DNA of 42,164 nucleotides from Gemmatimonadota bacterium (GTDB lineage: Bacteria > Gemmatimonadota > Gemmatimonadetes > Gemmatimonadales > Gemmatimonadaceae), in the NCBI GenBank assembly GCA_028287345.1, contig JAQBPV010000264.1, positions 1 through 42,164 on the forward strand. The letters run 5' to 3'. Under the pieces are notes generated by a model. That model made no database searches, had not been told where the DNA came from, and saw only the letters and a program-made list of their open reading frames with translations. Of this stretch, positions 1 through 8,323 are shown in pieces (positions within the stretch are counted from its first letter, which is position 1; every line of letters begins with the position of its first letter). Position numbers and translations under genes: made by a program.

Positions 1-1048
1 GCACGCTCACGCGATTGGCGTTGGCGTCGCCGGCCAGCGCGGTTCTCGACGGCCACAGGGATCGCGCGCCCAGGATTGCACCGGTCAGCAGCACGACGGC
101 CACCGACGCACTCAGCGCGAGCCGTCCTTTCGTCATACGACGGCGCGTGTCGTGCGCGCCCGAGCGATGGGCCAGGGTGTACGAGCGCGTCGCGCGGAAC
201 GTGGACGTCGCGCCTCCGCCGATCAGCGCCGCCTTGAACTCTCCCACCGAGGCGAAGCGATCCGCTGGCGTCTTCTCCATCGCCTGCATGATGATGTCTT
301 CCAGCTCCTGCGGAACCGCATTGCGCACGATGCGAATCGACGGCACCTGCTGCATCGTGTGCCGCGCCATGATCGTCATCGCGCTCTTGCCCTCGAACGG
401 CACCGAGCCCACCAGCATCTCGTAGAGCACGCACGCCAGGCTGTACATGTCACTGCGTCCATCGAGCTGCACGCCCGAGAATTGCTCGGGGCTCATGTAC
501 GTCGCCGTCCCGATCGACATTCCCGTCCCTGTCAGCCGATCGCTCTCGACGTCCTGCACCAGCCGCGCGATGCCGAAGTCGGCGACGACGGCGTGGCCGC
601 TCTGCAGCAGGATGTTCTCGGGCTTGATGTCCCGATGTACGATGCCCTGACCGTGCGCATACTCGAGCGCATCGGCCACTTCGCACGTGATCGTGATCGC
701 GTCGTCGATCGTGAGCTGTTGCACGCGGTCGAGTCGCTTGCGCAACGACTCTCCCGGGACATACGGCATCACGTAGTACAGAATGCCATTCGAGCTTCCC
801 GAATCGTACGCGGGAAGAATGTTCGGATGGCTGAGTTGCGCGGCGATGCGAATCTCGCGCTTGAAGCGTTCGCCGTCGATCGCGGAGCCGAGTTGCGGCA
901 GCAGCACCTTTACCGCGACTTCACGCTCGTGCGGAATGTCCTCGGCGAGATAGACAACAGCCATGCCGCCGCGTCCGATCTCACGAATGACGCGATATCG
1001 TTCAGGAAGCGCGCTCTGGAGCTCTTCAGTGTGCACTACGAATACCAT
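1..1048 (-). CDS. Serine/threonine protein kinase (3' end cut off by window)
   Basis: Hanks-type (PknB-like) kinase that phosphorylates proteins on Ser/Thr. The translated minus strand shows, in order, the glycine loop GRGGMAVVY near residue 25, the ATP lysine in VAVKVL, the catalytic loop HRDIKPEN, a DFG motif in VADFGIARL and the MSPEQ motif. After the catalytic domain there is a basic juxtamembrane stretch and one hydrophobic segment (ALSASVAVVLLTGAILGA), so the kinase is probably anchored in the inner membrane with a C-terminal domain outside; that domain lies beyond position 1. The start is the ATG at 1048 (MVFVVHTEELQSALPERY). An ATG at 1065 reads into a stop after 12 codons and is not the start. 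It is divergent from purD with about 94 bases between. The substrate cannot be told from sequence. Confidence 0.93.
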   Translation of the reverse strand, partial: MVFVVHTEELQSALPERYRVIREIGRGGMAVVYLAEDIPHEREVAVKVLLPQLGSAIDGERFKREIRIAAQLSHPNILPAYDSGSSNGILYYVMPYVPGESLRKRLDRVQQLTIDDAITITCEVADALEYAHGQGIVHRDIKPENILLQSGHAVVADFGIARLVQDVESDRLTGTGMSIGTATYMSPEQFSGVQLDGRSDMYSLACVLYEMLVGSVPFEGKSAMTIMARHTMQQVPSIRIVRNAVPQELEDIIMQAMEKTPADRFASVGEFKAALIGGGATSTFRATRSYTLAHRSGAHDTRRRMTKGRLALSASVAVVLLTGAILGARSLWPSRTALAGDANANRVSV

Positions 1049-1127
1049 CGGCAGGGGGGCCCATGGCTAAACTAGGGTTTTCCCCGCTCTCCGCCAGAGT
1101 TTTCTGAGAGGCGTTTTGCCCTCGGCC

Positions 1128-1133
1128 TATATT
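1128..1133 (+). promoter_or_regulatory. Possible -10 element for purD (near-leaderless)
   Basis: TATATT stands out in a GC-rich spacer. Its end is nine bases before the purD ATG, so transcription would begin about two bases before the start codon and the mRNA would be nearly leaderless. No Shine-Dalgarno sequence precedes the ATG, which fits. No good -35 element is visible, so this is a weak prediction. Confidence 0.3.
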
Positions 1134-1142
1134 GCTCGCCAT

Positions 1143-2480
1143 ATGCGCGTTCTGATCATTGGCGGCGGCGGCCGTGAACATGCCCTCGCCTGGAGACTCA
1201 AGCAGGAAGATTCGTCGCTCGAGCTGCTCGCGGCACCCGGCAATCCCGGGATCGCCGAGTTGGCGGAATGCGTGCCTCTTCGGGCCACGGATGTCGAAGC
1301 GCTGTTGACGCTTGCCACCGACCGCCGCGTGGATCTCACGGTCGTCGGGCCGGAGGCGCCGCTCGAGCTGGGCATCGTGGATCGCTTTCGCCAGGCGGGC
1401 CTCGCGATCTTCGGCCCCACGAAAGCGGCGGCCGAAATCGAGACGTCCAAGGCATTCGCCAAACAGTTGATGCTCGAAGACGCCATCCCTACCGCCCTCG
1501 CCGAGGTGCACACGGATGTCGTGCGCGCGCGCGATGCCGTACGGCGATTCGGCATGCCCGTCGTCATCAAGGCCTCGGGCCTGGCCAGCGGGAAAGGGGT
1601 GATCATCTGCAATTCACTCGACGACGCGGATCGTACGGTCGCGGACATTCTCGAGGGAAATCGCTTCGGCGCCGCCGGCGCCGAGGTGCTCATAGAAGAA
1701 TTCATGGAAGGCGAGGAATTGTCCGTGTTCGCCATCACGGACGGTGAATCGTTCGTGGTGCTGCCAGGACTTCAGGATCACAAACGCCTGCTCGATGGAG
1801 ATCGCGGCCCGAACACTGGCGGAATGGGCGCCTATCTCCCTGTGGCGGTGCCGATGCTGCCTGCGCGCGATCACACCGACGATGCTGCCACTCAGCGCGC
1901 GATGGCCGGTGTCATCATCGGCCAGACACTTCGCGCCATGTCGGCACGCGGGCGTCCCTTCACCGGCCTGCTGTACATGGGCCTCATGATCACGTCTCAA
2001 GGGCCGCGCGTCGTCGAATTCAACTGTCGCTTCGGCGATCCGGAAACGCAGGCGCTCATGCCGGTGCTTGGCATGGAGACGCGATTGCTCGACTTGTTTC
2101 TCGCCGTGGGCCGCGGTGAGGCGATCGAGGGCGCGGTCGCGGCGTCGGTCAGCGGCGCATGTGTCAGCACAGTGATCGCCGCCGCCAACTACCCCGACAC
2201 GCCGCGCCCCGCCGATCACATCTCACTTCCGCCACCGGAAGAGGGAATCGTCGTGTTTCACGCCAGCACGGCGCGAGACGAGGCGGGTCGCTTGACGACC
2301 AACGGCGGCCGAGTGTTCGCCGTCAGCGCCATAGGCGAGAGTGTCGAAGTCGCGGCGCAACGCAGCCTGGCGTACGCGAGGCGAGTCGAATTCGCGGGGA
2401 AGCAGCTGCGCACGGACATCGGCTGGCGCGAAATCGATCGCCAGCGAAAGAAGGCAAGTGCCCGAGCTCCCCGAGACTGA
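1143..2480 (+). CDS. purD: Phosphoribosylamine--glycine ligase
   Basis: GAR synthetase, second step of de novo purine synthesis: it joins glycine to 5-phosphoribosylamine using ATP, in the cytoplasm. The 445-residue protein has the N-terminal GGGGREHALAW dinucleotide-fold motif, the ATP-grasp segment IKASGLASGKGV, the acidic EEFMEGEELSVF strand and the family signature GDRGPNTGGMGAY followed by VEFNCRFGDPETQ. Length is normal (about 420-450). The ATG at 1143 is chosen because homology starts with MRVLIIGGGG; an upstream TTG at 1116 would only add nine unconserved residues. Its 3' end overlaps the mutM start by 23 bases, so the two are probably cotranscribed and coupled. Confidence 0.97.
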   Translation: MRVLIIGGGGREHALAWRLKQEDSSLELLAAPGNPGIAELAECVPLRATDVEALLTLATDRRVDLTVVGPEAPLELGIVDRFRQAGLAIFGPTKAAAEIETSKAFAKQLMLEDAIPTALAEVHTDVVRARDAVRRFGMPVVIKASGLASGKGVIICNSLDDADRTVADILEGNRFGAAGAEVLIEEFMEGEELSVFAITDGESFVVLPGLQDHKRLLDGDRGPNTGGMGAYLPVAVPMLPARDHTDDAATQRAMAGVIIGQTLRAMSARGRPFTGLLYMGLMITSQGPRVVEFNCRFGDPETQALMPVLGMETRLLDLFLAVGRGEAIEGAVAASVSGACVSTVIAAANYPDTPRPADHISLPPPEEGIVVFHASTARDEAGRLTTNGGRVFAVSAIGESVEVAAQRSLAYARRVEFAGKQLRTDIGWREIDRQRKKASARAPRD

Positions 2481-3285
2481 GACGATCGCTCGCGACCTCG
2501 ATCGCGAGCTGCGCGGCCGCGCCATTACGGAAGTCGTCGTTCGCAAGGGCGACGTCCTTCGCGAGGTGACCGCGGCGTCGCTGCGGAAGCACGTGCTCGG
2601 CGCCACGATCACGAGCGCCTGGCGCCGCGCCAAGTGCGTCGTTCTCGACTTGAGCTCGAGCGACCGCATCGTCGTGCAACCGCGCTTTACCGGAGCGCTG
2701 CTGCTGTCTGCCGGTCCGCTGTCCGAGAAGGAAGCGCCCTACTCCACCCTCCATTTCGCCCTCGACGACGGTCGCGACCTCCACTACCGCGACATTCGTC
2801 GCCTGGGCACCGTGTCGTTGATGTCGGCGGAGCGGTTCGAGGCATATGCCGGGGCTTTGGGCGCAGAACCTCTTGACCCAGCGTTCACACCGGCCCATCT
2901 ATCGGTACTTCTTCGGGGGTCGGGGCAGGCGGTGAAGAAGGTGCTCATGGATCAGCGAATGGTGGTCGGAATCGGAAACATCTACGCCAATGAGGCCTGC
3001 TGGCGCGCCGGGGTGGATCCGTCGCGCGCCGCTCGCGATCTCGCCGATGACGAGAGCCAGCGACTATACCAAGGTAGCGTCTCCGTCCGCACGGAGTCCA
3101 TCGCCGAGCGCGGCACGTCGTTTCGCGACTATGTGGACGCGTCGGGAGGAAAGGGCGGCTTCGAGCGACTGCTCGCCGTCTACGGCCGCGGCGGCGAACC
3201 CTGTCAACGCTGCGGCGCGCGACTGATCGAGACGCACGCCATCGACGGACGTACCACCGTGCTATGCGCGCGCTGTCAAAGGTAG
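2458..3285 (+). CDS. mutM: Formamidopyrimidine-DNA glycosylase
   Basis: Fpg/MutM removes 8-oxoguanine and formamidopyrimidines and nicks the abasic site (base excision repair). The N-terminus PELPETE carries the catalytic proline (residue 2) and glutamate (residue 3). The helix-two-turn-helix region reads MVVGIGNIYANEACWRAGVD, and the C-terminal zinc finger has CQRC near the start and CARCQR at the very end. Length is 275, normal for the family. The start is the GTG at 2458 because the initiator must be followed directly by Pro-Glu; longer upstream reading has no homology. It overlaps purD by 23 bases upstream and the UvrC-like gene by 22 bases downstream, so two DNA-repair genes are translationally linked here. 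Confidence 0.96.
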   Translation: MPELPETETIARDLDRELRGRAITEVVVRKGDVLREVTAASLRKHVLGATITSAWRRAKCVVLDLSSSDRIVVQPRFTGALLLSAGPLSEKEAPYSTLHFALDDGRDLHYRDIRRLGTVSLMSAERFEAYAGALGAEPLDPAFTPAHLSVLLRGSGQAVKKVLMDQRMVVGIGNIYANEACWRAGVDPSRAARDLADDESQRLYQGSVSVRTESIAERGTSFRDYVDASGGKGGFERLLAVYGRGGEPCQRCGARLIETHAIDGRTTVLCARCQR

Positions 3286-4451
3286 ACCTGCACCGCCCGC
3301 CCACGTCCGACGCGCAGCTCGCCACCATGCGCGCCGAGGTTCGCGCAGAGGCAAAGGACCGTCCTGGCGTCTATCGCATGCTCTCCGCCGACGGAGAGAT
3401 CGTATATGTCGGCAAGTCGAAGAAGCTGCGCACGCGGCTGTTGAGCTACTTTCGTTGTTCGTTCCCCGAGGACAAGGGCGCGCGCATCGTGCGCGAGGCG
3501 GACAAGATCGAGTGGGATTACACGCCCAGCGAGTTCGCGGCGCTACTCGAGGAGCTGCGACTGATCAAGCGCTTTCGCCCGCGCCTCAACGTCGCGATGA
3601 TGCGCGACGCGCGTCATTTCGCGTTCATCAAGCTCACGCGCGGCATTGCGCCAAAGCTGCTGGTCGTGCGTGGCGCGGGTGCCGAGGATGCGCAGATCTA
3701 CTACGGTCCCTTTCACGGCGCGCAGCGCGTCGGCGAAGCGGTGCGCGAGCTCAACGACGCGCTCGGCCTTCGCGATTGCCGGCTCGATCAGCCGATGCAC
3801 TTCGCTGATCAGCCGGAGCTCTTCCATCTGTATCCGCGCACACCCGGCTGCATCCGCCACGAGATCCGAAAGTGTCTTGGGCCGTGCGTCGGCGGGTGCA
3901 CGTCGTCCGAGTACGACGAACGCGTGCGGCTGGTGCGCAGTTTCCTCGACGGCGCGGACGATGGTCCGATGAATCTTTTGCGCGAAGAGATGATCGCCGC
4001 GAGCGAACGTCTCGAGTTCGAGCGCGCCGCGAGCCTGCGCGACAAGGTGCAGCGGCTCGAAGGACTGCGTGAACAGTTCATCAAGTTTCGTTTCGCTGTC
4101 GAAACGCTGTCGTTCGTGTATACGGTGCCTGGCTACGAGGGCGACGACCGTCTGTATCTCATTCGTCGCGGACGCGTGCGCGGCGAGTACGCGCTTCCTC
4201 GCAGCGAGCCCGACCGCGTGAGGCTGCTCGAGATGGTTGAAGACGTATTCAATCCCGTAGAGCGTGACACTGCGCAGGTGCCGTCGCACGAGATCGACGA
4301 GCTGTTGTTGTTGTCGTCGTGGTTCCGTCGTTTTCCCGCGGAGCTCGGTCGTTCGTGCGCGGCGAAAGCATTCGTCGCTGAGCCACCGCCGCTCGAATAC
4401 GATGCAGCGAATGATCCGATTTTCACATCCGCCGCAACGTCAGCGGCGTGA
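3264..4451 (+). CDS. UvrC-like GIY-YIG nuclease without RNase H domain
   Basis: The N-terminal half matches UvrC: a GIY-YIG nuclease domain (GVYRMLSADGEIVYVGKS near residues 35-55, with the catalytic-type Arg/Glu further on), the cysteine-rich UvrC stretch CIRHEIRKCLGPCVGGC, then a UVR domain (LLREEMIAASERLEFERAA) that normally binds UvrB. The protein ends at 395 residues whereas UvrC is about 600; the RNase H-like 5'-incision domain and the HhH tail are missing. In known proteins this layout resembles Cho or the UvrC half of epsilon-UvrC fusions, which cut only 3' of damage. No frameshifted remainder is seen downstream. The ATG at 3264 overlaps mutM by 22 bases; a later ATG at 3327 (MRAEVRAEAKDR) is possible. 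A full uvrC may exist elsewhere. Confidence 0.82.
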   Translation: MRALSKVDLHRPPTSDAQLATMRAEVRAEAKDRPGVYRMLSADGEIVYVGKSKKLRTRLLSYFRCSFPEDKGARIVREADKIEWDYTPSEFAALLEELRLIKRFRPRLNVAMMRDARHFAFIKLTRGIAPKLLVVRGAGAEDAQIYYGPFHGAQRVGEAVRELNDALGLRDCRLDQPMHFADQPELFHLYPRTPGCIRHEIRKCLGPCVGGCTSSEYDERVRLVRSFLDGADDGPMNLLREEMIAASERLEFERAASLRDKVQRLEGLREQFIKFRFAVETLSFVYTVPGYEGDDRLYLIRRGRVRGEYALPRSEPDRVRLLEMVEDVFNPVERDTAQVPSHEIDELLLLSSWFRRFPAELGRSCAAKAFVAEPPPLEYDAANDPIFTSAATSAA

Positions 4452-4535
4452 GTGTTGAGGGTCACAGACAAACTGGCGAGGCTCTTGCACATTGGGTGGT
4501 GGTCGCCCGATTCGCGGGCGCCAGCACAGCATACC

Positions 4536-4757
4536 ATGACGACTTCGTGGCAACCGACGACGCTGGTGCAGTGTGTCAGCGTAAAGCCGTGGCTGAGTTA
4601 TCCGGGCGGTGACGACGAGTCCGGCGGCTGTCACGACCTGACGCTCGGTCGCATCTACGAAATGCTTGGTGTCGAAGCGAAAGGTTCGTTCTATCGCATT
4701 CTCGACGATTCCGGCGACGACTTCCTCTATCCGGCGTCGCACTTCAAGGTCGTTTAG
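4536..4757 (+). CDS. Small conserved-looking protein, SH3-like
   Basis: A 73-residue soluble protein beginning MTTSWQPTTLVQCVSVKPW and ending in LYPASHFKVV. The pattern of short beta strands with KGSFYRILDDSGDDFLYP looks like a small SH3/KOW-type barrel seen in many short bacterial and phage proteins, but I do not recognise a named family. The ATG at 4536 is preferred to the TTG at 4452 because the intervening residues look non-coding. It ends tail-to-tail with the phosphoesterase gene, the two stop codons overlapping. Function unknown. Confidence 0.6.
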   Translation: MTTSWQPTTLVQCVSVKPWLSYPGGDDESGGCHDLTLGRIYEMLGVEAKGSFYRILDDSGDDFLYPASHFKVV

Positions 4758-5233
4758 TCGAGCGCGATCAGCTCGACCTCCGCGCGTCCCTCCACGATCC
4801 GCAGCAAGCCGACGGACGGGGATAGCTTGAAGCGGCGCGCGCCCGCCGCTCCCGGATTGACGACGAGCCGTGCATCCGCTCGCGTCACCAGTTGCTGATG
4901 CGTGTGTCCATACACGATAACATCCGCCGGATAGCGCTCGAGCAGGCGAGCGGGCGTTGGGCTGCCCACCTCATGGCCATGCGAGACATGAATGCTCAGG
5001 CCAGCGATGACGCGGTTGATCGCAGCCGACAGTCGGGGATCGTTCACCTCATCGGTGTTGCCATACACCGCGAACACCGGCGCGATCAGCTCCAGCTCGT
5101 CGAGTATCTCATCGCCGCCGACATCGCCCGCGTGGAGGATCAACTCGACGCCAGCGAAGGCCTGGTGAACGCCAGCGCGCAGCATGCCGTGCGTGTCGGA
5201 AATCAGGCCGATGAGATGCGAGCCTTCGCTCAA
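4754..5233 (-). CDS. YfcE/MJ0936-type metallophosphoesterase
   Basis: A 159-residue calcineurin-like phosphoesterase. The metal-binding motifs are all present: ISDTHG near residue 10, HAGD, GNTDE, a histidine in HGH, and GHTH near residue 115, followed by NPGAAGARR. Small proteins of this kind hydrolyse phosphodiesters in vitro; the biological substrate is usually unknown. The start is a TTG at 5233 overlapping the TGA of the ubiX-like gene in a TTGA arrangement. There is no ATG or GTG nearby that keeps the first motif intact, and the overlap suggests translational coupling. It is the last gene of the quinone cluster on this strand, although its own role need not be in quinone synthesis. Confidence 0.88.
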   Translation of the reverse strand: MSEGSHLIGLISDTHGMLRAGVHQAFAGVELILHAGDVGGDEILDELELIAPVFAVYGNTDEVNDPRLSAAINRVIAGLSIHVSHGHEVGSPTPARLLERYPADVIVYGHTHQQLVTRADARLVVNPGAAGARRFKLSPSVGLLRIVEGRAEVELIALD

Positions 5234-5841
5234 ACGTCGTCCGGGGACTCGCCCCACCGCTTGCCGAGCGAGTGTGCGACGTCGAGGTGATCGAGCACAC
5301 GCGCGACGACGAAGTCCACCATCTCGCTTATCGTCGTTGGCCGATGATAGAAGCCAGGACTGGCCGGCATCACGACCGCTCCGGCGCGCGTGATTCGCAG
5401 CATGTTCTCGAGATGAATGGCGCTGTAGGGCGTTTCGCGCGGCACGAGTACGAGCGTGCGGCGCTCCTTGAGCGCGACGTCCGCTGCGCGTTCCACGAGT
5501 GAGCGCGACGTGCCCTGGCTGATCGCGCTGATGGTCCCCATCGAACAGGGACAGATCACCATGCCACGATTGCGCGCCGAGCCAGACGCTGGCGCGGCAC
5601 CGCGGTCGCCGTCGTCGAACGACGTGACGAGTGCATCCCAACGCTCGGCACCGACGGTCATGCGGAGGTCCGCCTCGCTCATGACGTCGGTCTCCGTCTG
5701 CAACAACCGCAAGCCGTGCGACGACAGGATGAGCTGCACGGGTTGTCCTGCCACGAGCAGTTGTTCGAGTAGCCGCACGGCGTACGGTGCGCCTGATGCG
5801 CCCGTGATGGCCATGACGAGCGGCAGTACACCAACCGTCAT
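5230..5841 (-). CDS. UbiX-like flavin prenyltransferase (MqnM candidate)
   Basis: Makes prenylated FMN, the cofactor needed by UbiD-type decarboxylases, from FMN and dimethylallyl phosphate. The 203-residue protein begins MTVGVLPLVMAITGASGAPYAVRLLE, with the nucleotide loop TGASGAPY, the conserved VICPCSMGTISAISQG segment, and the VPRETPYSAIHLENM and MPASPGFYHRP motifs typical of UbiX/Pad1. The start ATG at 5841 overlaps the stop of the ubiA-like gene by four bases (ATGA). With the UbiA-, UbiD- and UbiE-like neighbours it most likely serves menaquinone synthesis by the futalosine route, where UbiX- and UbiD-type proteins are called MqnM and MqnL; that assignment is by context. Confidence 0.93.
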   Translation of the reverse strand: MTVGVLPLVMAITGASGAPYAVRLLEQLLVAGQPVQLILSSHGLRLLQTETDVMSEADLRMTVGAERWDALVTSFDDGDRGAAPASGSARNRGMVICPCSMGTISAISQGTSRSLVERAADVALKERRTLVLVPRETPYSAIHLENMLRITRAGAVVMPASPGFYHRPTTISEMVDFVVARVLDHLDVAHSLGKRWGESPDDV

Positions 5842-6800
5842 CGCAGCGACCAGTGCAGGTCGAACGATATGGTGCCAAGCAGCCGGCCGGCGAGCACGAA
5901 GGCGAACAGCGTGAGGCTGATGATGCCGTTCATCGTGAAGAACGCCGCGTCGAGTCGAGAGAGATCGCCGGACCGCACGAGCGAATGCTCGTACAGCAGC
6001 AGCGCCGTTGCGATGAGCACTCCCGCCCAGAACAGGTACGACGAAAGGTTGTCCCGCCCGAACATGGCGAGTCCAATCAACGTGAGGCACAGCACCGTGA
6101 TGACGTGCAAACCGCGCGCGATCATGATCGCACCGCGCTCGCCGAACGCCACCGGAATGGAGTGCAGCCCATTCGCCTTGTCGAAGGCGATGTCGGGCAG
6201 CGCATAGAGGATGTCGAATCCGGCGCCCCATGTGATCACCGTCGTCGCCAACACGCACAACAGCCACCACGGATGACTCCAGCGACCAGCAACGGCGAGA
6301 TAGCCACCCACCGGTGCGATCGACATGCCGATGCCGAGCACCACGTGCGCGAAGCGCGTGAACCGCTTGGTGTACGAATAGAAGAACACCCACGCCAGTG
6401 CGACCGGCGCCAGTTCGAGACACAGCGAATTCAGCGAGGCCGCCGCGCCGATGAACAGGAGCGATGCCAGCAGCACTGCAACCGACGCCTGACGCACCGA
6501 GAGCGCACCGCGTGGTATCTCGCGCATCGCCGTACGCGGATTCTTGCCGTCGTACTCGCGATCCACGATGCGGTTGAAGCCCATCGCCGCGAAGCGCGCG
6601 GCGGTGAATGCCACGATCGTCCACCCGACCGTTTCCAGCGTCACCGCATACTGATACGACGCGAGGATCACGCCGATCATCGCGAACGGAAGCGCGAATA
6701 CAGTATGCGGCAGCTTGACGAAGCTCGCATACGTCGAGAAGCGCGTCGCTCCCGCGAACGTCTGTCCTTCGCGCGGTGGCCGTTGCGTGGATTCAGTCAT
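5838..6800 (-). CDS. UbiA-family polyprenyltransferase (MqnP candidate)
   Basis: Integral membrane enzyme that attaches a polyprenyl chain to an aromatic acid. At 320 residues with about eight to nine hydrophobic segments it has the family size. The first aspartate-rich motif is N76-R-I-V-D80-R-E-Y-D84, and the second is DILYALPDIAFD near residue 200; both bind Mg-diphosphate. The start MTESTQRPPREG at ATG 6800 follows the ubiD-like stop by eight bases. The substrate could be 4-hydroxybenzoate (ubiquinone) or 1,4-dihydroxy-6-naphthoate (futalosine menaquinone). I favour the second because the methyltransferase next door is of the MenG/UbiE type and no ubiquinone hydroxylase is seen, but sequence alone does not prove it. 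Confidence 0.92.
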   Translation of the reverse strand: MTESTQRPPREGQTFAGATRFSTYASFVKLPHTVFALPFAMIGVILASYQYAVTLETVGWTIVAFTAARFAAMGFNRIVDREYDGKNPRTAMREIPRGALSVRQASVAVLLASLLFIGAAASLNSLCLELAPVALAWVFFYSYTKRFTRFAHVVLGIGMSIAPVGGYLAVAGRWSHPWWLLCVLATTVITWGAGFDILYALPDIAFDKANGLHSIPVAFGERGAIMIARGLHVITVLCLTLIGLAMFGRDNLSSYLFWAGVLIATALLLYEHSLVRSGDLSRLDAAFFTMNGIISLTLFAFVLAGRLLGTISFDLHWSLR

Positions 6801-6808
6801 CGCGTCGG

Positions 6809-8281
6809 TCACCCGATCCCGAGCTTTGGCCACATCGCGTCCACCGACCCCTTCGTCGCATCGTCCATCAGGATCACCGCCGGCCAGTCGCGCGTGAACC
6901 CTTCCTCGGGAAACTTCCGCGTTGCGTCGATGCCCATCTTCGAACCATAGGTGAACGCGCGCGACGAATGATCCAGCACGTCCATCGGCCCCATCGTGAA
7001 TCGGGTGTCGCGCTCGGGGTCGATGTTGTTGAGCGCCACCCACCACGCCTCCTGCGGGTTGCGCACGTCCACCCAGTCATCGACGATCACGAGCACTTTC
7101 GCCAGCGACATGAGCCCCTGCCCCCACATGGCGTTCATCACCTTGTACGCCTGTCCCGGATACTCCTTCTTGATGCTGACGAACACCAGGTTGTGAAAGA
7201 TCCCCTCGGCGGGCATGTGATAGTCCACGATCTCCGGGATCGTCAGCTTCAGCAGCGGAAGGAAGATTCGTTCCGTTGCATGCCCAAGGTAGAAATCCTC
7301 CATCGGCGGCCGGCCGACGATGGTGCACGGAAAGATCGGATCGTTGCGCATCGTCACCGCGGTGACGTGCACGAGCGGATACAGGTCGGCCAGCGAATAG
7401 AAGCCCGTGTGATCGCCGAACGGACCTTCCATCACCAGCGCTTCCGCCGGATCGATGTAGCCTTCGATGACGAAGTCCGCGTCGGCCGGCACCTCGAGAT
7501 CGCACGTGATCGCCTTCGCCAACTGAACCGGCTTCCGTCGCAGGAAGCCGGAAAAGATGAACTCATCGACGGTGGGCGGCAGTGGCGCGCACGCCGAGTA
7601 GATCGACGCCGGATCTGCGCCGATCGCGATCACCACTGGCATCTTCTCGCCACGCTCGGCCATCTCGCGCCAGTGCGCTGCGCCCACCTTGTGACGCTGC
7701 CAATGCATCGCGAGCGTGTTCTTTCCCATCTGTTGCACGCGGTACATCCCGACGTTGCGGATGCCGCGCTTGGGATCCCTCGTGATCACCATCGGCAGCG
7801 TGATGTACGGGCCGCCGTCTTCGGGCCAGCAGGTGAGGATCGGCAGCTTGTCGAGATCTACGTCGTCGCCGCGCCAGATTACCTCCTGGCACCGCGGTGA
7901 CGTCGTCATCCGCGGTGGAAACTTCGCCACCTCCATCAGCCTCGGCAGCATCGACAACTTGCCCATGATGCCTTCGGGCACCTTGAGGTCGAGCAGCTTG
8001 GTGATGCGGTCGCCGTGATCGTCCAACTTCTCGACGCCGAGCGACATCGCCATCCGGGTCATCGAGCCGTAGAGATTGATGCCCACGGGATACGCTGATC
8101 TCGTGCCGTCGCGAAGGATGACGTTCTCGAACAGGAGCGCAGGTCCGCCGCCGGGCATCTTCATCACACGATCGCTGATCTCGCAAAGCTCGAGATGCAC
8201 GCGCACGGGTTCCTTGATGCGAACGAGCTCGCCGGCTTCGTCGATGGCTTCTATGAAATCGCGGAGACTATCTAGTGACAC
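6809..8281 (-). CDS. UbiD-like prFMN decarboxylase (MqnL candidate)
   Basis: Decarboxylase dependent on prenylated FMN, removing the ring carboxylate after prenylation. The protein is about 490 residues and runs collinear with UbiD: a start region SLDSLRDFIEAIDEAGELVRI, the middle ITLPMVITRDPKRGIRN, the signature VMEGPFGDHTGFYS holding the catalytic acidic residues, and the C-terminal MGIDATRKFPEE. No ATG lies near the start of homology. The GTG at 8281 (reading VSLDSLRDF) fits best, while a TTG 13 codons upstream and a distant ATG at 8458 are alternatives. It is followed after eight bases by the ubiA-like gene. A 226-base spacer containing an inverted repeat separates it from the ubiE-like gene upstream. 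Confidence 0.93.
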   Translation of the reverse strand: MSLDSLRDFIEAIDEAGELVRIKEPVRVHLELCEISDRVMKMPGGGPALLFENVILRDGTRSAYPVGINLYGSMTRMAMSLGVEKLDDHGDRITKLLDLKVPEGIMGKLSMLPRLMEVAKFPPRMTTSPRCQEVIWRGDDVDLDKLPILTCWPEDGGPYITLPMVITRDPKRGIRNVGMYRVQQMGKNTLAMHWQRHKVGAAHWREMAERGEKMPVVIAIGADPASIYSACAPLPPTVDEFIFSGFLRRKPVQLAKAITCDLEVPADADFVIEGYIDPAEALVMEGPFGDHTGFYSLADLYPLVHVTAVTMRNDPIFPCTIVGRPPMEDFYLGHATERIFLPLLKLTIPEIVDYHMPAEGIFHNLVFVSIKKEYPGQAYKVMNAMWGQGLMSLAKVLVIVDDWVDVRNPQEAWWVALNNIDPERDTRFTMGPMDVLDHSSRAFTYGSKMGIDATRKFPEEGFTRDWPAVILMDDATKGSVDAMWPKLGIG

Positions 8282-8323
8282 GTATTGAAGTGGTGGCTGG
8301 GGCAGCAAGGAACAGCAACTGAC

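Noticed and set aside
1026-1511. Minus-strand frame with an ATG at 1065 as kinase start
   Set aside because: This frame stops after the sequence MGPPADGIRSAH and is antisense to purD; the kinase frame begins at 1048.
6776-7900. Long plus-strand reading frame opposite the ubiD/ubiA-like genes
   Set aside because: Arg/His-rich translation with no motif; it is the antisense shadow of strongly recognised minus-strand genes in GC-rich DNA.
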